64,000 bases of DNA, taken from the NCBI RefSeq assembly GCF_025252405.1, contig NZ_CP104307.1, positions 1,364,001-1,428,000 on the forward strand, given 5' to 3'. Made by a program: the position numbers and the translations under genes. The stretch comes from Flavobacterium sp. TR2. GTDB lineage: Bacteria > Bacteroidota > Bacteroidia > Flavobacteriales > Flavobacteriaceae. The notes beneath the pieces were generated by a model, which was not told where the DNA came from, searched no databases, and was given only the letters and a program-made list of their open reading frames with translations. Of the stretch, positions 18,507 to 28,043 are shown in pieces (positions within the stretch are counted from its first letter, which is position 1; each line of letters begins with the position of its first letter).

Positions 18507-18824
18507 ATGGCATTAGCAATAACAGATGCTACTTTTGATGAAGTAGTTTTAAAATCAGATAAACCAGTAATGGTAGATTTTTGGGCAGCATGGTGTGGTC
18601 CTTGTAGAATGGTTGGTCCAATCATTGACCAATTAAGCGAAGAGTACGCTGGTAAAGTAGTTGTTGGTAAAGTAGATGTAGATGCTAACCAAGAATTTGC
18701 TGCAAAATATGGTGTGCGTAACATACCAACCGTTTTGGTGTTTCAAAATGGTGAAGTAGTAGGAAAACAAGTAGGAGTAGCTCCGAAACAAGCCTACGCA
18801 GATAGTTTAGACGCTTTATTGTAA
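18507..18824 (+). CDS. trxA: Thioredoxin
   Basis: A 105-residue cytoplasmic dithiol-disulphide reductant. The active site is WCGPC at 29-33, the cis-Pro lies in RNIPT, and the length is that of classic TrxA. A box TAAATTTG at 18447-18454 may be its -7 promoter element, though the TTG upstream is only 16 bp away. A strong terminator follows at 18845, so it is monocistronic. Confidence 0.97.
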   Translation: MALAITDATFDEVVLKSDKPVMVDFWAAWCGPCRMVGPIIDQLSEEYAGKVVVGKVDVDANQEFAAKYGVRNIPTVLVFQNGEVVGKQVGVAPKQAYADSLDALL

Positions 18825-18844
18825 TCTTAGATTACGATTAATAT

Positions 18845-18877
18845 AAAAAAGGTCCGACGAAAGTTGGACCTTTTTTA
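18845..18877 (+). terminator. Rho-independent terminator of trxA
   Basis: AAAAAAGGTCCGAC and GTTGGACCTTTTTT form a long stem with a short GAAA loop, 21 bp after the trxA stop codon. Confidence 0.93.
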
Positions 18878-18891
18878 TTGGGTTTGTTTTT

Positions 18892-18958
18892 TTCTGCCAC
18901 GAATTTCACAAATTTTCACAAATTTAATTCGTGTTAATTCGTGAAATTTGTGGCAGAA
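18892..18958. repeat. Inverted repeat of the CCACGAATTTCAC family
   Basis: TTCTGCCACGAATTTCAC (18892-18909) is mirrored with one mismatch at 18941-18958. Same family as 8620-8670. It lies between convergent genes and probably ends the transcript of the zinc-type operon. Confidence 0.8.
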
Positions 18959-18985
18959 AACCTTTTTATTTTGTTTTAAAATCAA

Positions 18986-20209
18986 TTAGTGGCTGTGAGT
19001 TTCGCTATTTTCATAACCCAAAACGGTAATCATATAAGGCGTGCTTGAAACTTTGGTCTTTTTGATCGCTAATGTAGCAAGGTTTACCAGTACTAATTCT
19101 CCCGTAGTTGGCGAAGTAATGTATGCAAAACGATCTGTAACTGCCATTTGAGGTTTTAATGTAGCGTCTGTAGCTGTTTCTGCAGTTGCTTTAGTTTCTT
19201 TCACCGCTTGCAAACTATTGATGTCATAAAGTTTGAACTCTCCAGAATGCAACAAAACAGCCAGTTTTTTACGATCGTAACTCGTTTTGCATTGCATAAT
19301 GGTTGTATTCGCAATAATTGGTTTTACGGTATTAGCCACAACATCAATTAAATAAGCGCCTTTTGCAGCTGTGTATCCAATAAATTTTCCAGCCGAAGCC
19401 GTTTCTAAAATAGTCCCAAACCAAGCTGTTCCAAAATCTTCTGGATGATCGATTAGTTTTTGGTTTCCGTTACTTTCTACAACCAAAATTCCGCTTGACG
19501 AACCAAAAACAGCATAAACGCCGTCTGAAGCATTTCCGTGGATTCCTTTTGTTGCAATTTTAGCATCAAAAAGCGTTTTTCCGGTATTGTCAATAATTTT
19601 TACTTTTTCAGGAAGCGTTCCCGCAACAGAATTATCTTTTACCGTAATCGCATAAGTTCCGTTTGCAAATGTGGCCATTGCGCCGTGATGCGCCAATAAG
19701 CCTGCATTTATCGTTTTGAAAGTTGCTCCAGCTTTGTTTACATCGGCTTCTTTACCAACAGAAAGAGTTCCATCGCCATCATTAAAAGTTAGGATTTCGC
19801 CAATTTTGCTTTTAAAATGGGTCGGTTTTAATGCGCTTGTCGCTAAAATTCCAAATTTCGGAACATTATCAATATCGATGTGATCGCCGTGCAATTCCAA
19901 TCCGCTGTCAAAAGTTTCTACAAAATTATTGTCTCTATGGACAATTCCTGCATAACGGCCAGATTCTGTTGTGTACAAAGAGGCTTTAGCAAATTTTGCC
20001 GTAAAAGAACTGATTTTATCTTCGTGCGGATCAAAAAGCGTTAACTCTGTAGTTTTTTCGTCAGAAAGCAATACTCGAACAAATGTATGTTCTTCGGTAG
20101 TGTCGTGATCATGATCGTGATCGTCGTGGTTGTCATCGTCGTTGCTGCACGAAACCGCAAAAAGCGATAAAGCAAATAAAAATAGCAGTTTGTAAAATTT
20201 GTTTTTCAT
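18986..20209 (-). CDS. His-rich beta-propeller lipoprotein, likely zinc-binding (AztD-like)
   Basis: A 407-residue predicted lipoprotein (lipobox Cys21 in AVSC). A metal-binding HDDHDHDHD run lies at 28-36, just after the lipid anchor. The rest looks like a beta-propeller of repeated strands; ESGRYAGIVHRDNN and LHGDHIDID recall the periplasmic zinc chaperone AztD. It is the last gene of an operon with a TonB receptor and two DUF4625 lipoproteins, which supports a role in metal handling at the cell surface or periplasm. AztD likeness is from memory of the family, not a search. Confidence 0.72.
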   Translation of the reverse strand: MKNKFYKLLFLFALSLFAVSCSNDDDNHDDHDHDHDTTEEHTFVRVLLSDEKTTELTLFDPHEDKISSFTAKFAKASLYTTESGRYAGIVHRDNNFVETFDSGLELHGDHIDIDNVPKFGILATSALKPTHFKSKIGEILTFNDGDGTLSVGKEADVNKAGATFKTINAGLLAHHGAMATFANGTYAITVKDNSVAGTLPEKVKIIDNTGKTLFDAKIATKGIHGNASDGVYAVFGSSSGILVVESNGNQKLIDHPEDFGTAWFGTILETASAGKFIGYTAAKGAYLIDVVANTVKPIIANTTIMQCKTSYDRKKLAVLLHSGEFKLYDINSLQAVKETKATAETATDATLKPQMAVTDRFAYITSPTTGELVLVNLATLAIKKTKVSSTPYMITVLGYENSETHSH

Positions 20210-20259
20210 TGTAATAAAGGATTTAAAATTTGTAAATAATTGATTTTTGAATGGTTTGC

Positions 20260-22464
20260 TTATCGTGAAATCAAAAACGGAATTTTCATAGAAACAATAA
20301 TATTGCGTCCCGCTTCAGGAAGTTCGATAAGCCGGTAAAAGCTGGTGTGATTTAAATATTTCGTATTGAATAAATTCTGAATCTGAATATTGATGCTGAT
20401 ATCCTGCTTTCCCGTTTTTACTTTTGAGCCAAAAGCCAGATTAAAAACATGGCTTTCAGCCGTTTTTTTCTCAGGCGGAACAATATTACTTTGCTGCGCC
20501 GTAAAACGATAATCAACAGAGAAATAAGGATTTTTCAGAAAAAGAATTTGAGGTTCATAATTCAATCCGAACAAAACAGAAGGCGGTGGAGAAAACGGAA
20601 GCGTATAGCCTTTTTTGCTTCCTGATTTTTGTTCCGAATAAAGATATTCGGCACCAATTTCTGCACTTAAAGATTTCAGGAAATAATAACGTGTCTGCAA
20701 TTCTGCGCCATAGCGAAAGACTTTGCTTTGCTCATACTCAAAAACCTGATTTCCTGCTCCGTAATAAATGTCATGAGCTGAGGTTGGATTCAGATAAATG
20801 AAATTTGGAAAATAATTCACAAACGGCGTCAGCTGAAAAGACCAGTTTTGCTGATTCCATTCCACTCCCAAATCCAATTGATACGAACGCTCAGCATCCA
20901 AATTCGGATTTCCTTTTTCGAATCTGAAATAATGATAATTTACACCATTTGACGCCAGTTCTTTGGCAATCGGCATTCTGAAACTTGAACCCAAATTGGC
21001 TTTTAACAAAAGATTTCCAAGATTATAATTGATTCCTGCAGACCACGTAAAACTGTTAAAAGTTTTGGTTAAATCTTGCGAACGCTGTAAATATTCCAAT
21101 TCCGTCTGATTGTTTTCAGTAACGGGACTTTGAAACCAATCGTAATACGATTTCATTTTAATTTTTCCGTAATCGTAACGAATAGCGCCATGCAGGAACC
21201 ATTTTTCATTCAGTTCCATTTTATCGTAAGCAAATAAACCAGCGTTGAATTGCGCGAAAGCTGGAATCAAGAAACTCCATCCGCCAATGGCATTTTCCTG
21301 CCCAACAATATTGGTTCCTACGGTAATCAGATGGCGATTCAATCGAAATTCATCTTTTGCAGAAAATGACCAAACATTTTTATCGTATTGGCGTTCCAAA
21401 TCTTTTGGGGCATACATATCTTCAGGATAAATAGGAGGCATATAGCCGTGATTTACATAATGGCTCCATTCTCTTCTAAAGTTGTTTTGAAAACCAATCT
21501 GCGTTTCAAAAGCATGATTTCCCAACGGAAAAGAAGTTGTGTTGCTAATTTTCAAATGATTGACTTGCTGATAGGGCATCAAAATATCACGATTCGATTT
21601 GTCGTGCAATTCCAGATCAACATTTCGGGGTTCAAGTCCGTGCGCATTCGCGAAAAAGCCACTTTTTGTATGCACATTGCTGAAATAAAAAACAGATTTT
21701 AGCTTTTCTCCCGAATAGCCTGTACTCAAATGAAAATCAAGTTCGCGTCCAGCCGTATTTCGCAAATGATTTTTGTACAGTGGAACAGCATAACTATACA
21801 CATGAACCACATCGGTCGGAACGCGATAATCGCCGTAATCCATTGTGGTAACGCGAGAATCAAAGAACCAGTTTTCGTTTCTTCCAAATAAATTAATCGA
21901 ACTTCCAAACAGCGCATTGTTGCTTTTTCCAGTAAGATCAACGCTTCCGCCAAAATTTTGAGATGGAAGCGGCAGCGGTTTAATATTTATCGCACCGCCT
22001 ACAGCATCAGATCCGTAGATGAATGAAGAAGGGCCTTTTATAATTTCTACCCGATTGACAGCATATTGATCGATTTCCAGTCCGTGATCGGCACCCCATT
22101 GCTGGCCTTCATGTTTCAAGCCGTTTTCGACCACAATAACCTGATTGAAACTCAAACCTCGAATAAGCGGTTTTGAGCCTCCAGAGCCAATCGAAATGGT
22201 TTTAACGCCAGGCAATTTCTGCAAAGACTGCATTAAACTTCCGCCAAGATTGCGCTGAATAAAACTGCTGTTGACTGTTTCAATATTCAGCGACTCTTCT
22301 TTTTTGCGTTTTTCACCAGAATTTCCGCGGACTAAAACTTCATCAAGTTCTTTAATTTCTGGTTTCTTTTCTGAAGACTTATTTTGCGAAAAAGCTTCTG
22401 CTGGAATCAATAAACTGAGGAGTAAAAAACAATATTTCCAATACATGGATAGGGCATTCTTCAT
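20260..22464 (-). CDS. TonB-dependent outer-membrane receptor, probably for zinc
   Basis: A 734-residue receptor with signal peptide (1-26) and plug domain at about 45-165. The plug has LQKLPGVKTISIGSGGSKP and VEIIKGPSSFIYGSDAVGGA; the 22-strand barrel ends in a short strand with Phe (MKIPFLISR). It lacks the carboxypeptidase-like N-terminal domain of SusC types and resembles metal or cobalamin receptors. The flanking His-rich lipoprotein and DUF4625 genes point to zinc. It starts 10 bp after the upstream DUF4625 gene. Confidence 0.88.
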   Translation of the reverse strand: MKNALSMYWKYCFLLLSLLIPAEAFSQNKSSEKKPEIKELDEVLVRGNSGEKRKKEESLNIETVNSSFIQRNLGGSLMQSLQKLPGVKTISIGSGGSKPLIRGLSFNQVIVVENGLKHEGQQWGADHGLEIDQYAVNRVEIIKGPSSFIYGSDAVGGAINIKPLPLPSQNFGGSVDLTGKSNNALFGSSINLFGRNENWFFDSRVTTMDYGDYRVPTDVVHVYSYAVPLYKNHLRNTAGRELDFHLSTGYSGEKLKSVFYFSNVHTKSGFFANAHGLEPRNVDLELHDKSNRDILMPYQQVNHLKISNTTSFPLGNHAFETQIGFQNNFRREWSHYVNHGYMPPIYPEDMYAPKDLERQYDKNVWSFSAKDEFRLNRHLITVGTNIVGQENAIGGWSFLIPAFAQFNAGLFAYDKMELNEKWFLHGAIRYDYGKIKMKSYYDWFQSPVTENNQTELEYLQRSQDLTKTFNSFTWSAGINYNLGNLLLKANLGSSFRMPIAKELASNGVNYHYFRFEKGNPNLDAERSYQLDLGVEWNQQNWSFQLTPFVNYFPNFIYLNPTSAHDIYYGAGNQVFEYEQSKVFRYGAELQTRYYFLKSLSAEIGAEYLYSEQKSGSKKGYTLPFSPPPSVLFGLNYEPQILFLKNPYFSVDYRFTAQQSNIVPPEKKTAESHVFNLAFGSKVKTGKQDISINIQIQNLFNTKYLNHTSFYRLIELPEAGRNIIVSMKIPFLISR

Positions 22465-22474
22465 TAATCTGATC

Positions 22475-22942
22475 TTATAAAATTTTAATACTTAAGCCTT
22501 TCAGCGTTTGCCAGCCTTCTTTATCCGTCAAGCGGATCATAAAATGATAATCTCCGGGATCAACATCGGTCGGAATAGTGATTTGTGCCGTAGCCTCATA
22601 ACTTTTCAAGCCGTTTGGAATAGTGTAATTGCTGATGAAAAGCATTGGTTTTACTGGGGTTTTTACCGCTTCGGTTTCGCAGGTATTGACTTCTGTGCTA
22701 TGCGTGTGATGGTCGAAATTGTGGTGAATGTCTAAACTATAAGAACCCAATTCGGCATTGTCATTAAAAGTAGCTTTGAAAGTAGAGGTCTGTCCGCGTT
22801 TAATTGTGCTGCATTGGATAGGAAAAGCATTTTGTGTTATGTCAATTACAGGATATTCAGTGTCGATTTCTGCATTATCGCTTGAGCAAGATGTTATAAA
22901 GGCAAGAGTCAAAACGCCTAATAGAAACTTTAGATTTTTCAT
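22475..22942 (-). CDS. DUF4625 lipoprotein (second copy)
   Basis: A 155-residue lipoprotein with lipobox Cys19 (FITSC). The domain is an Ig-like beta-sandwich of the DUF4625 type, with KRGQTSTFKATFNDNAELGS and a final DYHFMIRLTDKEGWQT. It carries the His-rich stretch IHHNFDHHTH (about 79-88), suited to metal binding. Overlaps the preceding DUF4625 gene by 4 bp (ATGA) and is followed 10 bp later by the TonB receptor. Confidence 0.8.
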   Translation of the reverse strand: MKNLKFLLGVLTLAFITSCSSDNAEIDTEYPVIDITQNAFPIQCSTIKRGQTSTFKATFNDNAELGSYSLDIHHNFDHHTHSTEVNTCETEAVKTPVKPMLFISNYTIPNGLKSYEATAQITIPTDVDPGDYHFMIRLTDKEGWQTLKGLSIKIL

Positions 22943-23370
22943 ATTTTCTGATTTATAATCGTTAGGTTTTTCTTTACTTCTAGCTTACTTCCGTTCTGAT
23001 CGTTTACGATAATAATGAAGTCGTATTTTCCTTCGGCAGCATCTTCTGGAATGTCAAAATGTTTGTGAACCGTTGCGTTTTTTGCACCTGCATATTGCGT
23101 CCAGGTAATTTCGTGTGACCAGTTTTTAGAATATGTTTCGGTGCTTTTCTGCACAATTTTTACTTGTACATTTTCGATTTTGTCAGCAGCAGTTACTTCA
23201 GCATTAAAGTGAAAATCTGCGCCAATAGTTGCCGTTTCGCTGTTGCTAAGACCCAGTTCAATTTTATCAACCTTAGGAGTAGTTTGTTTTTGTTCTGAGT
23301 CGTCATTACTGCAGCTTGTAAAAGCAATTGCAGCAAAGAGCGAAGCCAGAATGAGTTTTGTTGTTTTCAT
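22939..23370 (-). CDS. DUF4625 lipoprotein (first copy)
   Basis: The frame is open further upstream, but the ATG at 23370 starts a proper lipoprotein signal (MKTTKLILASLFAAIAFTSC, Cys20), so 143 residues are taken. The domain matches its neighbour: LGLSNSETATIGADFHFNAE early and YDFIIIVNDQNGSKLEVKK at the end. It lacks the clustered His of the second copy. First of three tightly spaced genes leading to the TonB receptor. Confidence 0.8.
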   Translation of the reverse strand: MKTTKLILASLFAAIAFTSCSNDDSEQKQTTPKVDKIELGLSNSETATIGADFHFNAEVTAADKIENVQVKIVQKSTETYSKNWSHEITWTQYAGAKNATVHKHFDIPEDAAEGKYDFIIIVNDQNGSKLEVKKNLTIINQKI

Positions 23371-23798
23371 TTTTTCTGATTTGATTTTGATCATTTTATA
23401 AAGGGTATTTGGGTTACGAAAGGGTATCGTGATTTCAATATTCAACTGCCAGCAAGACAGAATATTGGTGGGAAATTCGGCATTTGGCTAAGTACCAGAT
23501 GGACTAAATGTTTATAGAAAAGAATTTATGAGCTATACAAAAGCCTCAGAGAGGCGACATATATCTTTTCTCTAGCCAAACAGCATAGCAATAACTAGAA
23601 ACCTGAATAAGGATTTAGTGCTGAATGTGTTAATCGATAAAAATTTGGAAGTTTTTTTGTGTAGAAAAAGTTATTTCAATATTAATATGTTGCATTAAAT
23701 GCCTAAAATAAATGAAATAGCTTTTGAATGTTTTTAGATTTGAAATCATAAAAACAATTAAATAGCCGAATTGCAAAACAATCGGAAACACAAAAAAA
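23371..23798. other. Long gap inside the zinc-type gene cluster
   Basis: About 430 bp without a convincing gene. It holds the short palindrome GCCTCAGAGAGGC (23543-23555), which looks like a dispersed repeat. No Zur-like operator is seen here; those lie further upstream at 24192-24244, so either the transcript runs through this gap or a second promoter is present that I do not recognise. Confidence 0.5.
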
Positions 23799-24149
23799 TT
23801 AAAGTGAAAAAGGTGGCGCTCGAAGAGAAAATAAAGAGCCCTTAAAAAACGCAAAATGCGGTTTGCTATAAAAGCTAACGTGTTTTACAACAGGATTATT
23901 CTTGAAAAACTGAAAAGCATTGAATTCAAATGTACCAACCGCGCTAAATTTAAAATCGCAAATCGAACATTTATGAAAAGAATGAAGTTTTGCTTTGAAT
24001 TGTGGCTTTTCTGAAACCGAGAATTCAATTTTCTCTTTTGAATTGTGAGTATCCAGAATATGCTCATACGAATGGACAGCCGGAAAAAGTATTGCGAACA
24101 ATACGATCAAAGGCATCAAGAGATTTATAAATTTAAGTTTCTTTTTCAT
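23799..24149 (-). CDS. Small secreted or membrane protein at the head of the zinc-type operon
   Basis: A 116-residue protein with an N-terminal hydrophobic signal or anchor (residues 8-26). A HSFHKCSICDF stretch near 56-66 has clustered His and Cys that could bind metal. No named family is recognised. It faces the two Zur-like operators and is read in the same direction as the DUF4625 and TonB genes, so it may be the first gene of that regulon. Confidence 0.62.
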   Translation of the reverse strand: MKKKLKFINLLMPLIVLFAILFPAVHSYEHILDTHNSKEKIEFSVSEKPQFKAKLHSFHKCSICDFKFSAVGTFEFNAFQFFKNNPVVKHVSFYSKPHFAFFKGSLFSLRAPPFSL

Positions 24150-24191
24150 TCGTGAAGATTGACTTCTAGATGAGATTTTTTTACAGGTTAA

Positions 24192-24244
24192 TGCAATAGT
24201 GTTGCAAATATAGAAATCTTATTCTTAAATGCAATATTGTTGCA
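24192..24244. promoter_or_regulatory. Two Zur/Fur-like operators (TGCAA-N5-TTGCA)
   Basis: TGCAATAGTGTTGCA (24192-24206) and TGCAATATTGTTGCA (24230-24244) are near-identical 15-bp palindromes, 38 bp centre to centre. They lie between the divergent small-protein gene and the M1 peptidase gene. Size and form fit Fur-superfamily boxes, and the genes on the minus side fit a zinc regulon. Which regulator binds is inference. Confidence 0.65.
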
Positions 24245-24306
24245 GTAATTGTTTGTAAAAAATCGACGCATTTGTTATTTTAGCGAATCATATATCCCTT
24301 CAAAAA

Positions 24307-26883
24307 ATGAAAATTCTCTACACCTTTCTTGCTTTTTTTATGATGATTGCGATAGGATTTTCGCAATCAAAACCAAAAGGAAATCTTGTGTTGGAAGATG
24401 GTGTTTCAGAGCAATTGGCTCAGTTTAGAAAACACCAGATCTCTGCTGTCAATTACGAGCTTTCATTTGAGATCCCAAAGCAGAAAAACGAAGATATTGT
24501 TTCTAAATTGGTTTTAGAAGCGACTTTATTAGATATAAGCCAGCCTTTGTATTTAGATTTTAAAGAGAAATCCCAAAACATCAAAACAATTGAAGCAAAC
24601 GGAAAAAATAGTGCCATTGTTCATGAAAAAGGACACATCGTAATTCCCGCTGAAGATTTGATTTTAGGAAAAAATACAATCGGGATTTCATTCATTGCCG
24701 GAAATTTATCTTTAAATAGAAACGATGATTTTCTGTACACGCTTTTAGTTCCAGATCGGGCAAGTACTTTGTTTCCGTGTTTTGATCAGCCAGATTTGAA
24801 AGCAACCTATAAACTTCGTCTTTCTGTTCCTAAAGATTGGAAAGTTTTGGCTGGAGCCGATGTGAAAGAGAAAATTGAAAAAGCCGATTTTACTTGGTAT
24901 GCTTTCGGAGAATCTGATAAAATGAGCACGTATTTGTTTTCGTTTGTAGCGGGAAAATTCAACAGTGTGACGCAAAAGCCAGAAGATATGGAAATGACAA
25001 TGCTTTATCGTGAAAATGGCGCTGATAAAATAAAAGCAAGTGTCGATACAATTTTCAATTTACATCAGCAGTCGTTAAAATTTTTAGAAAAATATACCAA
25101 TTATAAATTCCCATTTCAAAAATTAGATTTCGCTTCAATTCCCGTTTTTCAATACGGCGGAATGGAGCACGTGGGTGCCATTCAGTACAGAGAATCGACT
25201 TTGTTTTTGGACAACAGCGCGACCGACAGCGAGAAATTAAACCGCGCCAAATTGATTGCTCACGAAACTTCGCATATGTGGTTTGGCGATTTGGTAACGA
25301 TGAAATGGTTTGATGATGTTTGGATGAAAGAGGTTTTTGCCAATTTCATGGCCGATAAAATCATGAATCCGATTTTTCCGAAAGTCAATCATAATCTGCA
25401 GTTTTTCACCGCGCATTATCCGAGCGCTTACGCGGAAGATCGATCTTTAGGGACGCATCCCATCAGACAGCATTTGGCAAATTTGAAAGATGCAGGATCG
25501 CTTTATGGCGCAATGATTTACAACAAAGCGCCAATTATGATGCGTCAGTTAGAAGCTTCAATGGGAAAAGAGCCTTTCCAAAAAGGAATCCAAAAATACA
25601 TTCAGAAATACGCCAATGACAATGCAGATTGGAATAATCTCGTAGAACTTCTGGATGCCGAAACGCCGTTCGACATGAAAAAATGGAGCGAAGTTTGGGT
25701 TAATAAATCTGGAAGAGCTATTTTCTCAGATAAAATCGAGTATGACGCTCAAAACCGAATTAAAAGTTTTGAAATTCAACAAAAAGCAGAAGATAAATCT
25801 AATAATGTTTGGCCTCAGGTTTTTCAGATTGGGCTAGTTTATGCCAATGATGTAAAAGTGATCATGGCAAATATTACCGATAAAAACTTAGTCATTAAGG
25901 AAGCAATCGGACTTGAAAAACCGTTGACAATCATTTATAATTACAATGGTTTTGGATACGGTGTTTTTCCGCTTGACGGCAATAATTTAAATTATATAGG
26001 AGGATTAAAAGATGAAGTGGCAAGAGCTTCGGCGTACAGCAATCTTTACGAAAATATGCTTATTGGAAAAATTTCGCCCGATGATGCATTTAGATGTTAT
26101 TTCAGAGGAATTCAACTAGAAGAAAATGAACTGGTTTTGAGAATGGCGGCCGGAAGTTTAAATGCTATTTATTGGAGGTTCTTGACTGAAAAACAGCAAA
26201 ATAAAGTTCAAAAACAGCTTGTAGGGATTTTGTATGAACGTTTGCAGGCTAATTTATCTTCCAATATTAAAAAGACATTGTTTGGATTGTTTAGTTCGGT
26301 TGCGTATTCAGATTCGGCAAAAGCCACTTTGTATAAAGTCTGGAACCGAGAAATTTCGATTCCGAATTTGAAATTAAACGAAGACGATTATACCAATATT
26401 GCTATGAATCTGGCTATTTTCAAACATCCAAAAGCCGATGAGATTTTGGAGAAAACCAGAACGTCAATCTCAAATCCAGACAAACAAAAGCGTTTTGAAT
26501 TTTTGCTTCCATCCTTGTCTAAAGAAGAATCGGTGCGAAATGCTTTTATAGAATCTTTAAAAGACGATGCAAATCGCGAAAAAGAATCTTGGGTTTCTGT
26601 TGGTTTGGCCAATGTAAATCATCCGCTTCGTCAGGAAAGTGCACAAAAGTATATCAGATTTTCATTAGATTTGGTAGAAGAAATCCAGCGCACAGGAGAT
26701 ATTTTCTTTCCGAAAGATTGGCTGGACAATACGATTGGGAAGTATTCTTCTAAATTTGCTTTTGATGAAGTGCAGCGATTCTTAAAAGAAAACCCTAATT
26801 TTAGTCCGATCTTGAAGCGCAAATTATTTATGGCGACAGATTTGCTTTATAAAGCGCAAAATATTAAAAAAGAAACCGAATGA
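24307..26883 (+). CDS. M1-family zinc aminopeptidase
   Basis: An 858-residue secreted metallopeptidase with signal peptide (about 1-20). The zinc site is HETSH (319-323) with the third ligand Glu342 in WMKEVF. The exopeptidase motif usually written GAMEN reads GGMEH at 284-288, which should still hold the substrate N-terminus but is a variant. The long C-terminal helical domain is complete. Its stop overlaps the DUF58 gene by 4 bp. It lies beside Zur-like operators, so expression could respond to zinc. Confidence 0.92.
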   Translation: MKILYTFLAFFMMIAIGFSQSKPKGNLVLEDGVSEQLAQFRKHQISAVNYELSFEIPKQKNEDIVSKLVLEATLLDISQPLYLDFKEKSQNIKTIEANGKNSAIVHEKGHIVIPAEDLILGKNTIGISFIAGNLSLNRNDDFLYTLLVPDRASTLFPCFDQPDLKATYKLRLSVPKDWKVLAGADVKEKIEKADFTWYAFGESDKMSTYLFSFVAGKFNSVTQKPEDMEMTMLYRENGADKIKASVDTIFNLHQQSLKFLEKYTNYKFPFQKLDFASIPVFQYGGMEHVGAIQYRESTLFLDNSATDSEKLNRAKLIAHETSHMWFGDLVTMKWFDDVWMKEVFANFMADKIMNPIFPKVNHNLQFFTAHYPSAYAEDRSLGTHPIRQHLANLKDAGSLYGAMIYNKAPIMMRQLEASMGKEPFQKGIQKYIQKYANDNADWNNLVELLDAETPFDMKKWSEVWVNKSGRAIFSDKIEYDAQNRIKSFEIQQKAEDKSNNVWPQVFQIGLVYANDVKVIMANITDKNLVIKEAIGLEKPLTIIYNYNGFGYGVFPLDGNNLNYIGGLKDEVARASAYSNLYENMLIGKISPDDAFRCYFRGIQLEENELVLRMAAGSLNAIYWRFLTEKQQNKVQKQLVGILYERLQANLSSNIKKTLFGLFSSVAYSDSAKATLYKVWNREISIPNLKLNEDDYTNIAMNLAIFKHPKADEILEKTRTSISNPDKQKRFEFLLPSLSKEESVRNAFIESLKDDANREKESWVSVGLANVNHPLRQESAQKYIRFSLDLVEEIQRTGDIFFPKDWLDNTIGKYSSKFAFDEVQRFLKENPNFSPILKRKLFMATDLLYKAQNIKKETE

Positions 26884-27806
26884 AAATTGAATCGGAAATA
26901 GAGAAAGTCTCCAGTTTTCAGCATCTTGAAATGCTGGCGAATCAGGTTGTGGAAGGTTTTATATCTGGAATGCACAAGAGTCCCTTTCATGGATTTTCGG
27001 CGGAATTTGCCGAGCATAAAGTCTATAACGCAGGAGAAAGCACCAAACATATCGACTGGAAATTATTTGCTAAAACAGATCGTTTGTATACCAAACGTTT
27101 TGAAGAAGAAACCAATCTGCGCTGCCATTTGATTGTAGATAATTCGTCATCGATGCATTATCCTGAATTAAAATCGAATCAGCCTTTTTATGAAAAGAAG
27201 ATTGGTTTTGCAGTTTTGGCTTCGGCAGTTTTGATGAATATTTTAAAGAAGCAGCGTGATGCCGTTGGGCTGAGCGTTTTTTCAGATAAATACGAATACT
27301 ACGCTCCAGAAAAGGGGAGCGACCGTCATCACAGAATGCTTTTAAACAAATTGGAAGAATTATTGGTTCAGCCAAAAGTCAAAAAAACGACAGATACGAT
27401 TACGTACCTGCATCAGATTGCCGAGAAAATGCACCGCCGTTCGATGATTATTTTGTTTACAGATATGTTTCAGACTGAAGACGATGAGAAACTATTCAGC
27501 GCGCTGCAGCATCTTAAGCACAATAAACACAAGGTAGTTTTGTTTCATGTAGTTGATAATGAAACCGAATTGAAATTTGATTTTGATAATTCGCCTCGAA
27601 AATTCATCGATTTAGAATCGGGGGATGAGGTTTCTATTTTTGCAGATAACGTAAAAGAGGAATACGAAAAGAGGGTGGAAGCTTATTTTAAAAACCTAGC
27701 TTTAACCTGTGCGAAGAACCAAATTAAGTACGTTTCGGTAAATGTGGGCGATAATTTTGAAAAAATATTGACTACATATTTAGTTGAAAAACAAAACTTT
27801 GGATAA
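26880..27806 (+). CDS. DUF58 domain protein (VWA-like)
   Basis: A 308-residue cytoplasmic protein. The DUF58 core reads YNAGESTKHIDWKLFAKTD (about 43-61), followed by a VWA-like segment with IVDNSSSMHYP resembling a MIDAS motif (DxSxS). DUF58 genes usually sit beside a MoxR-type ATPase gene; here the partner is an M1 peptidase gene with a 4-bp overlap and no MoxR is in the window. Role probably in assembly or chaperoning of an envelope complex, by family analogy. Confidence 0.85.
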   Translation: MKIESEIEKVSSFQHLEMLANQVVEGFISGMHKSPFHGFSAEFAEHKVYNAGESTKHIDWKLFAKTDRLYTKRFEEETNLRCHLIVDNSSSMHYPELKSNQPFYEKKIGFAVLASAVLMNILKKQRDAVGLSVFSDKYEYYAPEKGSDRHHRMLLNKLEELLVQPKVKKTTDTITYLHQIAEKMHRRSMIILFTDMFQTEDDEKLFSALQHLKHNKHKVVLFHVVDNETELKFDFDNSPRKFIDLESGDEVSIFADNVKEEYEKRVEAYFKNLALTCAKNQIKYVSVNVGDNFEKILTTYLVEKQNFG

Positions 27807-27844
27807 TATTTTAAAAAATAATTTCATTTTTTTTATAAAAACGC

Positions 27845-27874
27845 TTGCAGAAATGAAATTCTGTTATATCTTTG
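27845..27874 (+). promoter_or_regulatory. Promoter of tRNA-Asp copy 1
   Basis: TTG (27845-27847) and TATCTTTG (27867-27874) are 19 bp apart, an exact match to the Bacteroidota consensus. The -7 box ends 18 bp before the tRNA. Confidence 0.85.
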
Positions 27875-27892
27875 CAACCGCAATAACGCAGA

Positions 27893-27966
27893 GGTTTGGT
27901 AGTTCAGTTGGTTAGAATACATGCCTGTCACGCATGGGGTCGCGGGTTCGAGTCCCGTCCAGACCG
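27893..27966 (+). tRNA. tRNA-Asp (GTC), copy 1
   Basis: A 74-nt cloverleaf with acceptor stem GGTTTGG/CCAGACC, anticodon GTC in the loop CTGTCAC, T-arm GGGTTCGAGTCCC and discriminator G. The CCA end is not encoded. Copy 2 at 28598 is identical. Confidence 0.97.
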
Positions 27967-27976
27967 CAATATTGGG

Positions 27977-28006
27977 AAAAGCCTTTCTTAACAGAAAGGC
28001 TTTTTT
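27977..28006 (+). terminator. Terminator of tRNA-Asp copy 1
   Basis: AAAAGCCTTTCT and AGAAAGGCTTTTTT form a stem with loop TAAC, 10 bp past the tRNA. Confidence 0.9.
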
Positions 28007-28043
28007 GCCCAAAAACGGTATCTAAGATTAGTTGTGTTGTTTT

